DNA of 64,000 nt from Fibrobacter sp. (GTDB lineage: Bacteria > Fibrobacterota > Fibrobacteria > Fibrobacterales > Fibrobacteraceae), in assembly GCA_024399065.1 (NCBI GenBank), contig JAKSIB010000006.1:91414-155413 (forward strand), written 5' to 3'. This document shows, in pieces, positions 42,762 through 51,277 of the stretch. Made by a program: the position numbers and the translations under genes. Numbering within the stretch: the first letter of the stretch is position 1; every line of letters begins with the position of its first letter. The notes beneath the pieces were generated by a model that did not search any database, was not told where the DNA came from, and was given only the letters and a program-made list of their open reading frames with translations.

Positions 42762-44252
42762 TTAGAACTTCTTGATTTTGTAGGCTCCGTTCAGCTGTTT
42801 CAGCAATTCCTTCTTGTTGCTCGGGAACTTCTGAGCTTCCATTGCCTTGGCCTTGTCGAAATGTCCAGTGGAAGTGGTGCCGTAACCTTCTGTACGGACT
42901 TCCTTTTCTCCCTTAAGAGCGTTCTTGGCAATTTCTAGAGCCTTTTCCATTTGTTCTTCGGGATCGTCAATTTTGTAGTCGGGAACGATACCGACCTTGT
43001 GGTAAATGTCGCCATTCTTGTCTGTAGACTGCAGACCCGTCACAAGAGCAAGTCCGGCTGCGTAAGTCTCGATAACGTATTGACCGATACCTTTACCATA
43101 GGAAACCTGGCCTACGAAGGGAGACTTCTTGTTTACGGTAATTGCGGACAACATTACTTCTGCACAGCTTGCGGAACCGGTATCTGCCAGGAACACGTAG
43201 TAAAGGTCTTTGCCAATACCGTCTTCCTTTGCAATGACAGGAATGGTGTCGAGCTTCTGGAAGTAGCGCTTGCTTGCGCCACTGCCGGAGGAGTCAACGT
43301 TGGTTTCGATGTCAATGATGATGGTGTCGCCCTTGCTCAACAATTCGGCAGACATTCTATTGCAATGATCAACATCGCCACCGGGATTGCCGCGAAGGTC
43401 GATGATTGCAACCTTGGAATCATCCTTGATGGTTTTCAATGCCTTGACAAATTCCCCATAGGTTCCGTCCTCGTTGATTGTAATTTCTGTGAACTCGGTG
43501 ATTTGAATGACCGGAATGGAATCCTTGTAGGAAAGAATCACTGTGGGACTGTTGAATGCGTCAATGATGATTCTCAATGTGATTGCGTCGCCGTCTCTAT
43601 TGATCTTCACGGCAAGCTGATCGTTCTTTTCGCCGGCGGTCAGTTTGTTGAACGCATCAACGTCCTTGGGAACTGTTCCGTCGATGCTTACAATGGTATC
43701 GCCAATAGAAAGACCTGCCTTGTAGCTGGGACCGTTCTCATAAACGGAGGAGACGACCAGTGCGGTGGTACTGTCGCTGGTCTCAACCTGTTCTACGATT
43801 GCGCCGATGCCGACTTGTTCTTCGGTTTCGGTGAGCATGTTGCGGATGTATTCAGCATAGCTTGGGTCGAAATAGCGGGTGAATCTGTCGGACATGTCAC
43901 CGTACATGTAACAGACTCTTTCAAAACCGCCGTCGGGTAGGCAGTAGCTTTTACTGTTGTAGTTCAATGCGCTAGCATTGTAGTATTTGTCGAAATCCCC
44001 AAGTTCTTTTTTTGTGTTGGAGTACAGGTAGTAGTAGTCGAGAATTTCGTAGTTGAATTCCAATTCGTCGTCAAAAAGGAAATCTTCTGGACTGTGTCGT
44101 GATGATGACGAATGGAGGTTACGGGAAGAGGATGAATATTGGGGGTCGATTCTATCAGGTGAGGAAATCGGTTCGGTTCCGGATTCAAAGCATCCATAAA
44201 GAGCTGCGGTAGCGATAACGCTTCCAAGGCTGATGATTTTTCTGGCAATCAT
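42762..44252 (-). CDS. S41-family C-terminal processing protease lipoprotein
   Basis: The protein has 496 residues. The lipobox is LYGC, with C21 lipidated, followed by serine-rich linkers (SSSSRNLHSSSS) typical of Fibrobacter lipoproteins. A PDZ domain covers about 145-230 (GPSYKAGLSIGDTIVSIDG). The S41 catalytic core has DTGSASCAEVM with the likely nucleophile S362, and SYGKGIGQ with the lysine base K387. A lysine-rich C-terminus of about 60 residues follows. It has AAGGAG before the ATG and lies one base after a paralogue. Confidence 0.94.
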   Translation of the reverse strand: MIARKIISLGSVIATAALYGCFESGTEPISSPDRIDPQYSSSSRNLHSSSSRHSPEDFLFDDELEFNYEILDYYYLYSNTKKELGDFDKYYNASALNYNSKSYCLPDGGFERVCYMYGDMSDRFTRYFDPSYAEYIRNMLTETEEQVGIGAIVEQVETSDSTTALVVSSVYENGPSYKAGLSIGDTIVSIDGTVPKDVDAFNKLTAGEKNDQLAVKINRDGDAITLRIIIDAFNSPTVILSYKDSIPVIQITEFTEITINEDGTYGEFVKALKTIKDDSKVAIIDLRGNPGGDVDHCNRMSAELLSKGDTIIIDIETNVDSSGSGASKRYFQKLDTIPVIAKEDGIGKDLYYVFLADTGSASCAEVMLSAITVNKKSPFVGQVSYGKGIGQYVIETYAAGLALVTGLQSTDKNGDIYHKVGIVPDYKIDDPEEQMEKALEIAKNALKGEKEVRTEGYGTTSTGHFDKAKAMEAQKFPSNKKELLKQLNGAYKIKKF

Positions 44253-44253
44253 T

Positions 44254-45576
44254 TTATTCTCCTTTTTTCCCTATATACAAATTTCCTTCGATGTAGGCAC
44301 CGCCAATAAAGTCCTGATTTCGCCAAGCGGGGGCGATTTCAATATTCTTAGATGTCTTTTTCTTCAAGACGGCTGCATCACCGTATAATTTTTTTGCCAA
44401 GTCCACGGCACACTGAATAGATTGTTCTTCGCAGGGGTAGTCGGGAACGATTCCTTTTTTGTGGTAGGAGTTACCTTTCGGTGTCAGGAATTCAAGGTTT
44501 GTGATGATGGCGACACCCTTGTCAATGGTTTGCCAGGTGGTCTGTCCGATTCCTTTGCCGTAGGATTTTTCTCCTGTAACAGGAATGCCGGCTCCTTCAG
44601 AGACTGCAGCGGCGAAAATTTCAGCACAGCTTGCGCTGTATCGATCCTGGATTAAAATGAAAGGCTTGTTTTCACCGGCATCACCGGAAACTGCAGATAC
44701 GGTCTTTGTACGTCGTTCCTGTTCGCCGTTGCCGTTGAAGGTGCGCCAAGTTCTAGTAGACAGGGGTCCATCGGATACAAACAAGTCTGCCATGGCGATG
44801 CACTGATTGACATGTCCACCAAGATTGCTCTGAAGATTGAGAACTCTAGCCTTTGTCTCGTTCTTTGTTGAATCGAGATAAGCTTTCAGTTCCCCGTATG
44901 TACCGTTCTCTTTATCGACGGTGGTGGGCTTAAATCCTACAATGGAGATTATGGTGACATCGTCTACGGTGTCGATAAAGACTGTGGGGGCGTAGATGTC
45001 TTCCTTTGTAAGGTTGAATACTGTGGTGTCTGATTTGTAGGCGATTGTTAGGGAAACGTCCTTGTTAACGCTAAGAATATAGTCGTATGTGTTACGGACT
45101 GCCTGTCCCGAGGCGTCGTTCGGGGACTTTAGCAACTCGGTATCGTTTATCTTGAGGATGTTGCCGTAGCGGGGGATGCCTGCTCTGCCTGCGGGACTTT
45201 CCTTGTAGACGCGAGTGATGAACAGTGGATGCTTGGCTGTTGAATTTGTGTAGTACTCCATGCCGACATCGCCAGGCACAAAGCTCGTATTTATGCTGAT
45301 GTTTACGCTTTCGCTTTTGCTAGGCGGGTAGTACCTAGTGTAGGGGTCTTGCAACTGCTTGTAGAGAGTTTGTACAGAATCGCCGTCGGGGTCAAGCCCT
45401 GGCAGTTCGTCTTCGAACAAGTATGTTTTTTGCAGAAGCCAGTAGTTGTACTGGTATTCCGTTGGGGTCGGGGTGCTTTCGACGGGGTGAAAAAAGTCGC
45501 TACATCCAAAGTGCAAAAAGGCGACGAAAATAATCGTCGCCAAAGCTGCAAGTTTTTTGGAAAACTTACTGGTCAA
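44254..45576 (-). CDS. S41-family C-terminal processing protease lipoprotein, second copy
   Basis: The protein has 440 residues from a TTG at 45576. A longer frame begins at ATG 45636, but its first 20 residues overlap the LRR gene and would precede an otherwise proper lipoprotein signal (SKFSKKLAALATIIFVAF, then HFGC). A PDZ-like region (SPAGRAGIPRYGNILKIND) precedes the core DRYSASCAEIFAA and SYGKGIGQ, so serine and lysine are both present. It shares layout and motifs with the next gene downstream, suggesting tandem duplication. It overlaps the LRR gene by 11 bases. Confidence 0.92.
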   Translation of the reverse strand: MTSKFSKKLAALATIIFVAFLHFGCSDFFHPVESTPTPTEYQYNYWLLQKTYLFEDELPGLDPDGDSVQTLYKQLQDPYTRYYPPSKSESVNISINTSFVPGDVGMEYYTNSTAKHPLFITRVYKESPAGRAGIPRYGNILKINDTELLKSPNDASGQAVRNTYDYILSVNKDVSLTIAYKSDTTVFNLTKEDIYAPTVFIDTVDDVTIISIVGFKPTTVDKENGTYGELKAYLDSTKNETKARVLNLQSNLGGHVNQCIAMADLFVSDGPLSTRTWRTFNGNGEQERRTKTVSAVSGDAGENKPFILIQDRYSASCAEIFAAAVSEGAGIPVTGEKSYGKGIGQTTWQTIDKGVAIITNLEFLTPKGNSYHKKGIVPDYPCEEQSIQCAVDLAKKLYGDAAVLKKKTSKNIEIAPAWRNQDFIGGAYIEGNLYIGKKGE

Positions 45577-46318
45577 TCTTGAGGCCCTTCTTGTCCAGCA
45601 GCACGCGGGGGATTCCGCCTTCCATGGGGTTTTCAATGACGGAAATGGTTTCCAACTTGTCGCATTCTGCCAGGCTTTCCGGAAGGGTTGCCAGCTGGTT
45701 TGCGTCCAGCACCAGTTCCTTCAGGTTCTTAAGTTCGCCAAATTCAGACGGGATAGCTCCCAGGCTGTTGCCGGAGACCATGAGAATTTCCAAGTTTTCC
45801 AGATGGCCAAGAGCGGACGGAATGCTGGTGAGGTCGTTGTTGTCCAGGTAGAGTTTCTTGAGTTTCTTGAGTTTGCCCAAAGTAGCCGGAATTTCGGACA
45901 GCATGTTGTCGTGCAGGGACAGCTTGGTGACGTTCACCCACTTGCCCACTTCGTTGGTCAAGTCCAAAAGCTGGTTCTTGGCGATGTTTACCTGCTGGAG
46001 GTTCTTCAGGTTGCCTACGGAGTCCGGAAGTTCGGACAGGCTGTTGTAGCCCAGGTACAGGTGTTCCAACTTGGTGAGCTCGCCGATGGTTTCCGGCAGG
46101 TCCATCAGGTCGTTTTCGCTGACGGAAAGTTTCTTCAGGTTCTTGAGGTTACCGATATCGTCCGGCAGCTCCACCAGGAGGTTGCGGTCCAGGATCAGTT
46201 CTTCGAGAGAGTCCAGCTCGAAAAGCTCCGGCGGGAGGAGTCGGAGGTTCTTCTGGGACAAATCTAACGAGGTGGCTTTTTCGGCCTTGGCCTTGGCAAT
46301 GACATCTAGCAAATTCAT
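45566..46318 (-). CDS. Cytoplasmic leucine-rich-repeat protein
   Basis: The protein has 250 residues, nearly all leucine-rich repeats of 23 residues on the pattern LPxxIGxLxxLxxLxLxxN (for example LPDDIGNLKNLKKLSVSEN). About nine repeats are present. No signal peptide or catalytic domain is visible, so it is likely an intracellular binding scaffold. The ATG has TAGGAG eight bases upstream. Its 3' end overlaps the first S41 protease gene and the three genes form one operon, although the LRR protein appears cytoplasmic and the proteases exported. Confidence 0.93.
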   Translation of the reverse strand: MNLLDVIAKAKAEKATSLDLSQKNLRLLPPELFELDSLEELILDRNLLVELPDDIGNLKNLKKLSVSENDLMDLPETIGELTKLEHLYLGYNSLSELPDSVGNLKNLQQVNIAKNQLLDLTNEVGKWVNVTKLSLHDNMLSEIPATLGKLKKLKKLYLDNNDLTSIPSALGHLENLEILMVSGNSLGAIPSEFGELKNLKELVLDANQLATLPESLAECDKLETISVIENPMEGGIPRVLLDKKGLKIDQ

Positions 46319-46575
46319 ATCAAAAACTCCTATGAACTAAATCATAGCATTTTTAACGCGGAAAGAGTAAAGAGCGACCCAAAAAATGCAAAATGTTTGA
46401 TTTTTGCCCTTTTGGGCACTAAAAAACGTGATTTTTCGCAAAAAAATTAAAAAAGTTTCTTATTTTGTATTCAAAAAGGGGGTTTTGAAACTATTTTTAT
46501 AGCAATAATATATAAATGTATTAGATAGGGCCCTAAACAGGATCCTAGCTTTTGCTTTTATCAATTGAGGAAAAA

Positions 46576-48468
46576 ATGGAATTAACGAAATCGCAGGAAC
46601 GCCGTCTAGCTTTTGTCGCTAGTCTTTTGAGTCTCAATCCTAATGATCCTACTGATCGAATTAAGGCGCTCAGACACCTAAACCTCGATGAAAATGGTTG
46701 CTTCCACGGTTTCCAATACTCCCAGGGCTTTATGGAATTCTTCATCTTCCTGGACGAAGATACCCCGCTGGAAAAGGTTGTCCAGCACCTGAATTCCGAC
46801 TTGAAGCAGCTCCAGATTGCTGTTTTCCGCACTAGCGACCCCACCAACCCGTTCTTCATGTCCCTCCGTGAAGAAGCCGACCCGTGGGCAGTTAACAAGA
46901 TTTCCGACGATGCCGAAGAGGAAGAAGAAGATACCCCGGCAAGCCGTCCCTACATGGAAACTCTCGAAATCACCGTGCTCCGCACCCGCGCAAGCCGTGA
47001 TTTGACCGACTCTGAACTGGAACGCACCCTTAAGGACATGCGTCGTAAGCTCGGCCTCTGGAAGACCGAAGTCAAGGCAAAGCTCGAAATTGTTGCCGAA
47101 CACGACGATTTGACCCGCGATTTCCGTTCCGCAGACGACAAACTTGAAATTGTAATGGAGTCTGAACCGCTCCACATGACCAGCGACCACGGCGAACTTT
47201 TCCTCGGTTTCTGCCCGATTCGCACCATTTTTGACTACCACGTTAACCTGGGTAAGCGTCTGAAGACCAAGCACAACATGGCTATCGTCTCCAGCAACAT
47301 CCGTACTTACCTCGGCAACCTCACTCATACCAACGCTGCCCTCATCGACGCCTTCCAGACCATGGAACGCAACGACGACCAGAACGTGAACGTGGAAGAC
47401 TTCCCGTTCCTCCACAACGGTATGACTCTTACCGGCGATGACCTCCGCTTGAAGGATCGCGACGGCAAGAAGGTTCTCTTCATTGAACGTCCGAAGATTA
47501 TTAACGGTGCTCAGTCCCTCTTCACTTACGAACAGTATGCCAAGAAGAGCAAGAAGCCGGTGAACCCGAAGGTTCTCGTGAAGGTTGTGGTTCCCTATCC
47601 TGGTGCCGACAACTTCCTGAACCAGGTGACCATGGCTAACAACCGCCAGAACCCGGTGTTCAGCTACCATCTGCGTGCTGCTGACGACCTGCAGTTCTTC
47701 ATCTGGCAGCGTTACCAGGAAGAAGGCTTTACCTACGTTTATAAGGACGGTGTCCGCCTGAAGGCACGTACCCGTAAGCTTGAAGTCCGTATGCGTCCGG
47801 AACTTGCCAAGACCCTCTTCATGATGGATGGTAAGCTCTCTGAATGCCGTTCTTCTGATTGCATTTTCGATAAGGAAACTCTGTACCAGCGCTGCTTCGG
47901 TGCATTCGTTCGCGTTGCCCCGGAAAAGGAACAGTCTTTCGTCCGTAAGACCATCGCCTTCACCAAGGCTTGGCAGCTCCTGAGCCGTCTCCCCATCAAG
48001 ATCCGTAAGGTTACCCCGGGTAAGGGCGTCTCCATCGAAGCTAACGACGATAATCCGCTGACCCGCATCACCTGGAACGGCCGTCTCGAAGACAAGTTCA
48101 TCTTCCGCAGCGCCGTCAAGGACCTGGTTGTGGCTCTCGCCCTCAAGCACTGGCTCATCTACGGAGATCCGATCCAGGACTTCGAATGGTTGGTTGAAAA
48201 CGAACTGAACTTCAACGAATCCATCTTGAAGTACGCTTCCAAGATCTACACCGAAGACCTGAAGGGTATCCTCATCAGCGAATTCAAGGATAACTCCAAC
48301 TACTACGACACCATCACCACCATCGACAAGGATAGCGGTGAATCTGTGGAACGTCGCTTGTGGAAGGGCTTCGCCAACACTGCTACCTACGAAAAGATGC
48401 TTGACCTTCTGTGCAAGAAGAACAAGCAGTGGGAAAAGTGCCGCGAAGGCATTGAAGCATTTATCTAA
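46576..48468 (+). CDS. AIPR-family protein (abortive-infection phage-resistance family)
   Basis: The protein has 630 residues from ATG 46576, with GAGG five bases upstream. The AIPR core lies in the middle: SSNIRTYLGNLTHTN, FPFLHNGMTLTGD, IERPKIINGAQSL and NQVTMANNRQNPV. AIPR proteins were named for phage abortive infection and are often found beside restriction systems. Here the gene stands alone, with its own terminator, and uses the strongly biased codons of ileS and the carboxyltransferase gene. That is odd for an acquired defence gene and suggests long residence or a core function. An acidic patch (SDDAEEEEEDTP) separates the N-terminal domain. Confidence 0.85.
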   Translation: MELTKSQERRLAFVASLLSLNPNDPTDRIKALRHLNLDENGCFHGFQYSQGFMEFFIFLDEDTPLEKVVQHLNSDLKQLQIAVFRTSDPTNPFFMSLREEADPWAVNKISDDAEEEEEDTPASRPYMETLEITVLRTRASRDLTDSELERTLKDMRRKLGLWKTEVKAKLEIVAEHDDLTRDFRSADDKLEIVMESEPLHMTSDHGELFLGFCPIRTIFDYHVNLGKRLKTKHNMAIVSSNIRTYLGNLTHTNAALIDAFQTMERNDDQNVNVEDFPFLHNGMTLTGDDLRLKDRDGKKVLFIERPKIINGAQSLFTYEQYAKKSKKPVNPKVLVKVVVPYPGADNFLNQVTMANNRQNPVFSYHLRAADDLQFFIWQRYQEEGFTYVYKDGVRLKARTRKLEVRMRPELAKTLFMMDGKLSECRSSDCIFDKETLYQRCFGAFVRVAPEKEQSFVRKTIAFTKAWQLLSRLPIKIRKVTPGKGVSIEANDDNPLTRITWNGRLEDKFIFRSAVKDLVVALALKHWLIYGDPIQDFEWLVENELNFNESILKYASKIYTEDLKGILISEFKDNSNYYDTITTIDKDSGESVERRLWKGFANTATYEKMLDLLCKKNKQWEKCREGIEAFI

Positions 48469-48490
48469 GCTTCAAAATCCCGGTTTTAAA

Positions 48491-48522
48491 AGTCCTCGAC
48501 GAAGAGTCGGGGGCTTTTTTTA
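48491..48522 (+). terminator. Terminator of the AIPR gene
   Basis: AGTCCTCGAC (48491-48500) pairs with GTCGGGGGCT (48506-48515), including a G-U pair, followed by seven T. Confidence 0.85.
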
Positions 48523-48546
48523 TGCTTTTGGGTGGGATTCTCTTTA

Positions 48547-48592
48547 AAATATTGTCACATCTTACTTATATATGGGGAAGTTTACAATATTT
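48547..48592. promoter_or_regulatory. Inverted repeat upstream of the carboxyltransferase gene
   Basis: AAATATTGT (48547-48555) is repeated in inverse as ACAATATTT (48584-48592), 28 bases apart. It lies just upstream of the candidate promoter, where a regulator could bind. Confidence 0.4.
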
Positions 48593-48593
48593 G

Positions 48594-48622
48594 TTGACCG
48601 CTTTTCAGCCGTTTTTTATCTT
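48594..48622 (+). promoter_or_regulatory. Candidate promoter of the carboxyltransferase gene
   Basis: TTGACC at 48594-48599 is followed after 17 bases by TATCTT at 48617-48622. The start codon is 39 bases further on. Confidence 0.5.
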
Positions 48623-48660
48623 TGGCTACGAAATTATTACAAAGAAGGAGTTCTTACAGT

Positions 48661-50283
48661 ATGTGGAACGAAAAACATATGGCTCGCCTGGAAAAGTACC
48701 TGAGCGAAGCTCAGGCTGCCGGTGGCGTTGATCGCGTCAATAAGCAGCACCAGTCCGGTAAGTATACCGCACGTGAACGCATGGAAATGTTGTTCGATGC
48801 AGGCACTTTCGTCGAAGTCGGTGCTCTCCGCAAGTCCAGCAACCGCGTTCTCAAGGAAAGCAAGGTCGTCCTGGGTGACGGCGTTGTGACCGGTTATGGT
48901 AAGGTGAACGGCCGCTTGGTCTTCGCATCTTCCCAGGATTTCACCGTTGGTGGTGGTTCCTTGGGTCAGTGCCATGCTGAAAAGATTTGCCGCGTGATGG
49001 ACATGGCTGTTGAAGCCGGTTGCCCGTTCGTCGCCATGAACGACTCCGGTGGAGCTCGTATCGACGAAGGCGTGTTCTCCCTTGCTGGCTATAGCGCCAT
49101 CATGGCCCGTAACGTTTGGGCTTCTGGCGTAATCCCCCAGATCGCTGTGATCATGGGCCCCTGCGCTGGTGGCGCCTGCTACTCTCCGGCTTTGTCTGAC
49201 TTCATTTTCATGACCAAGTCTACCTCCCAGATGTTCCTTACCGGTCCCGCTGTTGTTAAGCAGGTCATGGGTGAAAACATCACCGCTGCCGAACTGGGCG
49301 GCGCTCCGGTGCATACTGCAAAGTCCGGTGTTGCTCACTTCATGTTTGACGATGACAAGCAGACTTTGGAAGGTGTCCGTAAGCTCCTCAGCTACCTGCC
49401 CCAGGGCAACAAGTGCAAGCCTGTTTCCGCTGACCAGCAGATGGAAGAAAAGGCTGACGAAAACGGCATCAAGAAGCTTTTCAAGAAGTTCCTCAACAAG
49501 CAGGAAGCAACCTGCTCCGAAGCTGAAGACAAGAGCGCAACTATCCAGGACATCGTTCCGGATAACTACAAGCAGGCTTACGAAGTGAAGTCTGTGATTG
49601 CAGCCTTTGCCGACGCTGACAGCTTCTTTGAAGTTCAGCCGGATTGGGGCAAGAACGTGGTGATCGGTTTCGCTCGCCTGAACGGTGAAGTTATCGGTAT
49701 CGTCGCTAACCAGCCCAAGGTTCTCGCAGGTTCTCTGGACGTTGATGGCTCCTCCAAGGCTGGCCGCTTCGTTCGCTTCTGCGACGCTTTCAACATTCCT
49801 CTCCTCGCCCTCGTTGACGTTCCGGGTTACATGCCGGGTAGCAAGCAGGAATACTCTGGCATTATCCGCCACGGTGCAAAGCTCCTGTACGCCTTCGCCG
49901 AAGCAACTGTGCCTAAGGTTACCCTCATTCTCCGTAAGGCCTTCGGTGGTGCTTACATCGCCATGAACTCTAAGGATGTGGGCGCAGACTACGTCTTCGC
50001 TCTGCCTATCGCTCAGGTGGCTGTGATGGGTGCAGAAGGTGCTGTTGAAATCATCAACAAGAAGGAAATCTCTGCTGCACCGGATCCGGTTGCTGCACGC
50101 GCCGCTTGCATCGCCAAGTACGAAGACGAATTGATGAACCCCTACGTTGCCGCTGCCATGGGCGTGGTTGACGAAGTCATCAAGCCGGAAGACGTACGTA
50201 AGCGCCTTGTGACTGCCTTTGACGCTCTGAAGACTAAGGATCAGAAGCGTCTTTGGAAGAAGCACGCTAATATTCCGCTTTAG
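48661..50283 (+). CDS. Acyl-CoA carboxylase carboxyltransferase subunit (PccB/MmdA type)
   Basis: The protein has 540 residues from ATG 48661, with AAGGAG ten bases upstream; upstream in-frame codons from 48622 lie before this site. It has both crotonase-like halves of a carboxyltransferase: KYTARERMEMLFDAGTF, FASSQDFTVGGGS, NDSGGARIDEG, GPCAGGACYSPA, then VPGYMPGSKQE and RKAFGGAYIAM. It moves CO2 between biotin and acyl-CoA, as in propionyl-CoA carboxylase or methylmalonyl-CoA decarboxylase. In a succinate/propionate-pathway organism either is plausible. A lysine-rich insertion of about 25 residues (KKLFKKFLNKQEA) interrupts the usual mid-linker. Biotin-carrier and decarboxylase membrane genes are not nearby. 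Confidence 0.95.
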   Translation: MWNEKHMARLEKYLSEAQAAGGVDRVNKQHQSGKYTARERMEMLFDAGTFVEVGALRKSSNRVLKESKVVLGDGVVTGYGKVNGRLVFASSQDFTVGGGSLGQCHAEKICRVMDMAVEAGCPFVAMNDSGGARIDEGVFSLAGYSAIMARNVWASGVIPQIAVIMGPCAGGACYSPALSDFIFMTKSTSQMFLTGPAVVKQVMGENITAAELGGAPVHTAKSGVAHFMFDDDKQTLEGVRKLLSYLPQGNKCKPVSADQQMEEKADENGIKKLFKKFLNKQEATCSEAEDKSATIQDIVPDNYKQAYEVKSVIAAFADADSFFEVQPDWGKNVVIGFARLNGEVIGIVANQPKVLAGSLDVDGSSKAGRFVRFCDAFNIPLLALVDVPGYMPGSKQEYSGIIRHGAKLLYAFAEATVPKVTLILRKAFGGAYIAMNSKDVGADYVFALPIAQVAVMGAEGAVEIINKKEISAAPDPVAARAACIAKYEDELMNPYVAAAMGVVDEVIKPEDVRKRLVTAFDALKTKDQKRLWKKHANIPL

Positions 50284-50311
50284 TCGTTCGTCGGCGCTCT
50301 CCTAAAAAAAA

Positions 50312-50342
50312 GCACTTGGTAAAAGACCAAGTGCCTTTTTTG
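50312..50342. terminator. Terminator shared by the carboxyltransferase and outer-membrane protein genes
   Basis: GCACTTGGT (50312-50320) pairs perfectly with ACCAAGTGC (50326-50334), with an A run before and CTTTTTT after. Confidence 0.85.
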
Positions 50343-50346
50343 CGAG

Positions 50347-51075
50347 TTACTTGCGGATTATTTTGAATTCGAGTCCATGGTTGGTGTTGCCTCGTTCGAA
50401 ATTGAATCCTTGGACGGTTTCTTCGGAGTCTGCAGTTTTGTAACTTCTCTTGAATGTATGTTCTGCTGTGATTGTGTAGCCGACGCCCAGCAGCCAGTGC
50501 TCGCTTATGTGCCAACCTTTTCCTATTTCAAACTTTATGCCGATTCCTTGACTATTTATGCAGTAATCGATTTCTGGATCCGTATTGTTTTCGTTGGAAT
50601 TGATGTAGTTGAGTGATGCTCCTGCGTAAGATCCTTTCATGACAGATTTTGGGTTACGGAATGGGTAAAAGTGGGCGCCTGCACCTAAGAAAAATTGACG
50701 TATCTTTGTTTGGGTGTTGTATTCTTGATCGCTGCCAAAAGCTTTGTGTCTTTTGAATGTGTAGTCTGCGTTTATGCGGTTCATGCCGAAGGTTCCATAA
50801 ACGGCTACGAGGTTTTGGAATAACCATCCTGCTTTTAAACTGATTTCAGGGCCCGTGCCTTCCAGGGTTTCTTCATCGTAATCCGAAAGGATGGACATGA
50901 ATTCTTTGTCGTTATAGGAATTGGAAACAAGTTTTATTCCTATTCCTGCATCTAAATAAAGTCCGCTATGTTTGTCTAGCTCGGATGGCTCCCGATTGTT
51001 TGTTGCCGGACTCTCGGCGGCCTGGGCTGTGGCAAAGACTGCGGCAGTCAAAATAAAGAAAAGTAAGTTTTTCAT
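50347..51075 (-). CDS. Small outer-membrane beta-barrel protein
   Basis: The protein has 242 residues. A Sec signal peptide ends around FATAQA. The mature part alternates short beta strands with tyrosine and glycine-rich turns (GLYLDAGIGIKLV, GSYAGASLNYI, WLLGVGYTIT), and the C-terminus ends LEFKIIRK. The pattern is that of an eight-stranded OmpW/OmpA-like porin. The ATG has GGGAG seven bases upstream. Specific function unknown. Confidence 0.8.
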   Translation of the reverse strand: MKNLLFFILTAAVFATAQAAESPATNNREPSELDKHSGLYLDAGIGIKLVSNSYNDKEFMSILSDYDEETLEGTGPEISLKAGWLFQNLVAVYGTFGMNRINADYTFKRHKAFGSDQEYNTQTKIRQFFLGAGAHFYPFRNPKSVMKGSYAGASLNYINSNENNTDPEIDYCINSQGIGIKFEIGKGWHISEHWLLGVGYTITAEHTFKRSYKTADSEETVQGFNFERGNTNHGLEFKIIRK

Positions 51076-51277
51076 AAGTTTTCTCCCGGTCGTTCCGTAA
51101 TTTACGAAAAAAGGGTGGAAAAAAGAAGCTTTTCTATCATATCCTTATGATTTTTTGCTAATTTCCCGCAAATTCTTGGTGTTTCGCCCTATTTTGCCGA
51201 GTTTTTGAAAATGAAATTCAGTATTTTTTAGGGTATGTGTCGCCAAGCGACAAAAGGGTTTTTAGGACTAAAAAAAC

